Source: Pseudovibrio sp. Ad37
GTDB taxonomy: Bacteria > Pseudomonadota > Alphaproteobacteria > Rhizobiales > Stappiaceae
Reading direction: 5' to 3'
Assembly (NCBI RefSeq): GCF_001623075.1
Contig: NZ_LMCF01000215.1
Span: forward strand, 1 to 64,000
DNA: 64,000 nt
Positions 62,607-64,000 of this stretch are shown here, piece after piece. The translations under genes were made by a program, and so were the position numbers. Position 1 is the first letter of the stretch. Each line of letters starts with the position of its first letter. The notes beneath the pieces are model-generated. The model saw only the letters and a list, made by a program, of their open reading frames with translations, searched no databases and was not told where the DNA came from.

Positions 62607-63491
62607 ATGATGACTTTGGAAGATACAAAGGCAGCACGGGTTGAGGAATTAGCCCGTGCCAAGGTGAACCTTGCCCTCCACATCACGGGTCAACGGGAAG
62701 ACGGCTACCACATGCTCGACAGCCTTGTGGTGTTCCCTGAAATCGGTGACCAGATCTCGGTTGAACCAGCCCCCGACCTTTCACTCCAGATCACTGGAGA
62801 GTTCTCTGCGAAGATACAGGGCGATCCTGCTGACAATCTGGTCATCAAAGCCGCAAACATGCTGGCAGAACATCTACCCTCCGCATCAGGAGTTCAGATA
62901 GAGCTCGAAAAATCGCTCCCCGTTGCAGCAGGCATCGGCGGCGGATCCGCAGATGCAGCCGCAATTCTGCGCGCGCTCACGAGGATCTGGGGCGTGTCTC
63001 CGTCTTCAACAGACCTTGCCGAACTTGCCCTGAGTCTCGGCGCTGATGTGCCTATGTGTCTGGAAGAAAAGCCTGCCCGCATTCGTGGCATAGGGGAGAT
63101 CATAGAACCGCTGACAGATCTCCCATCCGGCGCGATCGTTCTGGTCAACCCATTGATTGAGGTTTCCACTCCAGCCATTTTCCACGCGCTGGAAAAGAAA
63201 AACAACGCCCCGCTGCCGGAAATGCCGGAAGAGTTCGAGAGTATGAAAGCCCTCGCCAACTGGCTCAAAACCTGCCGCAATGACCTACAAAAACCAGCTA
63301 TCTCACAAGCACCAGAAATCTCTGAGGTCCTCGACCTGCTGGCCTCCCAGCCAGATACCCTCCTCGCCCGCATGTCCGGCTCCGGCGCCACCTGCTTTGC
63401 CCTTGTTGAAACCTTAGAAGCCGCCCAAGCCATAGCCTCTCACTTGCAGGAGGCACACATTGATTGGTGGGTTAAGGCGGCAAAGGTCTAA
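62607..63491 (+). CDS. ispE: 4-diphosphocytidyl-2-C-methyl-D-erythritol kinase
   Basis: IspE is a GHMP kinase of the MEP isoprenoid pathway. The 294-residue protein has RAKVNLALHITGQREDGYHM near residue 18, the ATP loop PVAAGIGGGSADAAAILRAL near 107, and the C-terminal MSGSGATCFALVE. It begins 20 bases after the TPR gene, so they may be cotranscribed. Either of two adjacent ATG codons (62607 or 62610) can start it. Confidence 0.95.
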   Translation: MMTLEDTKAARVEELARAKVNLALHITGQREDGYHMLDSLVVFPEIGDQISVEPAPDLSLQITGEFSAKIQGDPADNLVIKAANMLAEHLPSASGVQIELEKSLPVAAGIGGGSADAAAILRALTRIWGVSPSSTDLAELALSLGADVPMCLEEKPARIRGIGEIIEPLTDLPSGAIVLVNPLIEVSTPAIFHALEKKNNAPLPEMPEEFESMKALANWLKTCRNDLQKPAISQAPEISEVLDLLASQPDTLLARMSGSGATCFALVETLEAAQAIASHLQEAHIDWWVKAAKV

Positions 63492-63578
63492 AACGCAGGT
63501 AACATCCGATGATTTTAACAACTTATGAGAGAGTTGACCTGTCTGCACAATTGCTAATGACGAAAGCCACAACTAGTC

Positions 63579-63610
63579 TCTCCGAAATTGTATCATGCAT
63601 ATTTCGGAGA
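63579..63610 (+). promoter_or_regulatory. Hairpin covering the Hsp70 ribosome binding site
   Basis: TCTCCGAAAT (63579-63588) and ATTTCGGAGA (63601-63610) pair perfectly over ten bases with a 12-base loop. The GGAG used by the GTG start at 63616 lies inside the 3' arm, so folding would block translation. Confidence 0.6.
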
Positions 63611-63615
63611 ATACC

Positions 63616-64000
63616 GTGCCACATATTGGAATTGACCTAGGCACCACTAACTCACTTATTTCCGTCTTTGAAAATGGTGAGCCACACCTCATTAAAAACA
63701 GCGTTGGTACCTACCTGACACCATCCATTGTTAGCTTAGAAAAAGACACACTCCTGACTGGTGATTTGGCCAAGGCTCGCATGGTCACACATCCTCTGGA
63801 AACAGCAGCTGTTTTCAAACGCACTATGGGAGCTGACAAAGCCTATAAACTAGGAAAAAAACAGTTTACTGCTGTTGAACTCTCAGCTGCTGTTCTGCGC
63901 AGCCTTAAGGAAGATGCACAGAACGAATTGAAGGCGGAAATCTCTGATGTTGTCATTTCCGTACCAGCCTATTTCAACGAACTTCAGAGAAAAGCTGTCC
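63616..64000 (+). CDS. Hsp70-family chaperone, 5' part (runs off the right edge)
   Basis: The frame from GTG at 63616 reads PHIGIDLGTTNSLISVFENG, the phosphate-1 motif of Hsp70/DnaK, and continues with KNSVGTYLTPSIVSLEKD and VVISVPAYFNELQRKAV before the window ends (128 residues seen). The short N-terminus and sequence resemble HscC-type accessory Hsp70s rather than the main DnaK. GGAG lies seven bases before the GTG. An in-frame ATG at 63595 would place the start inside the hairpin loop and is less likely. ATPase chaperone function is expected. Confidence 0.85.
   Translation, partial: MPHIGIDLGTTNSLISVFENGEPHLIKNSVGTYLTPSIVSLEKDTLLTGDLAKARMVTHPLETAAVFKRTMGADKAYKLGKKQFTAVELSAAVLRSLKEDAQNELKAEISDVVISVPAYFNELQRKAV

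Noticed and set aside
63595-63615. ATG at 63595 as the start of the Hsp70 gene
   Set aside because: It lies in the hairpin loop, lacks a ribosome binding site and adds residues unlike the family; GTG at 63616 fits better.
1-64000. CRISPR arrays, rRNA operons, intact prophage
   Set aside because: No regularly spaced repeats, no rRNA signatures and no run of phage structural genes were seen.

Overview
The window looks like chromosomal DNA of a marine alphaproteobacterium of the order Hyphomicrobiales, most likely a Pseudovibrio/Stappiaceae-type organism. This is inferred from gene families typical of that group (DUF2336, DUF3126 beside cysE, bacterial transglutaminase-like cysteine peptidase, PAS_5 protein, ArgK/MeaB coupled to PPDK, folE-hisI-patatin), from sodium-dependent SNF transporters, from moderate GC, and from a dispersed repeat with the CCCGAAAA/TTTTCGGG core common in Rhizobiales. 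No rRNA, CRISPR array or intact prophage was seen. Most of the window is ordinary core genome.

Layout. 1-650: edge of a decayed mobile island, with the start of an IS630-type transposase, a truncated tyrosine integrase and the 3' end of a tRNA gene that is probably an attachment site. 719-2772: small unknown genes, a gene remnant and a histidine-rich protein. 2794-6290: two tandem SNF-type sodium symporters. 6557-9777: secreted Cys-rich protein, nitronate monooxygenase with an HxlR regulator, a decayed gene, OmpW. 10242-17679: anmK, nadK, Hpt protein, DUF2336 protein, lytic transglycosylase, divergent CitE-like protein, flavin reductase and nitroreductase. 17939-24242: secreted beta-repeat protein, a frameshifted acyltransferase, thrS, a glycosyltransferase, an ASCH protein, tRNA-Tyr. 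24593-31597: two secreted proteins, yidD and a NifU-like scaffold, folE, hisI, patatin, CBS, rhomboid, PAS. 31703-40773: PilZ, BTLCP, gamma-carbonic anhydrase-like protein, DUF3126, cysE, two coupled alpha/beta hydrolases, zf-CHCC protein, FAD monooxygenase, CinA-like protein, gpt. 41472-45328: sfsA and two tandem TrkH subunits. 46329-51097: DUF3360 permease, OFA-family MFS transporter and a LysR regulator. 51346-64000: L,D-transpeptidase, tRNA-Leu, map, radC, a GGDEF-EAL protein, ppdK-meaB, a TPR protein, ispE and the start of an Hsp70 gene.

Most interesting signals. (1) The promoters of the DUF3360 permease, the OFA transporter and the LysR gene all carry the same spaced element: ATAGA, 16 bases, ATAGA, 7 bases, GAT. 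The 21-base phasing is exact in all three, which suggests one LysR regulon for two transporters. (2) The Hsp70 gene at the right edge has a perfect 10-bp hairpin that buries its Shine-Dalgarno sequence, so it may be an RNA thermometer or operator. (3) The 415-base folE leader ends in a terminator-like hairpin with a T run about 55 bases before the start codon, so it may be an attenuator, riboswitch or small RNA. (4) Repeats of a GTAGTATTGATT element lie upstream of the second SNF gene. (5) There are several decayed genes, including a one-base frameshift in an acyltransferase.
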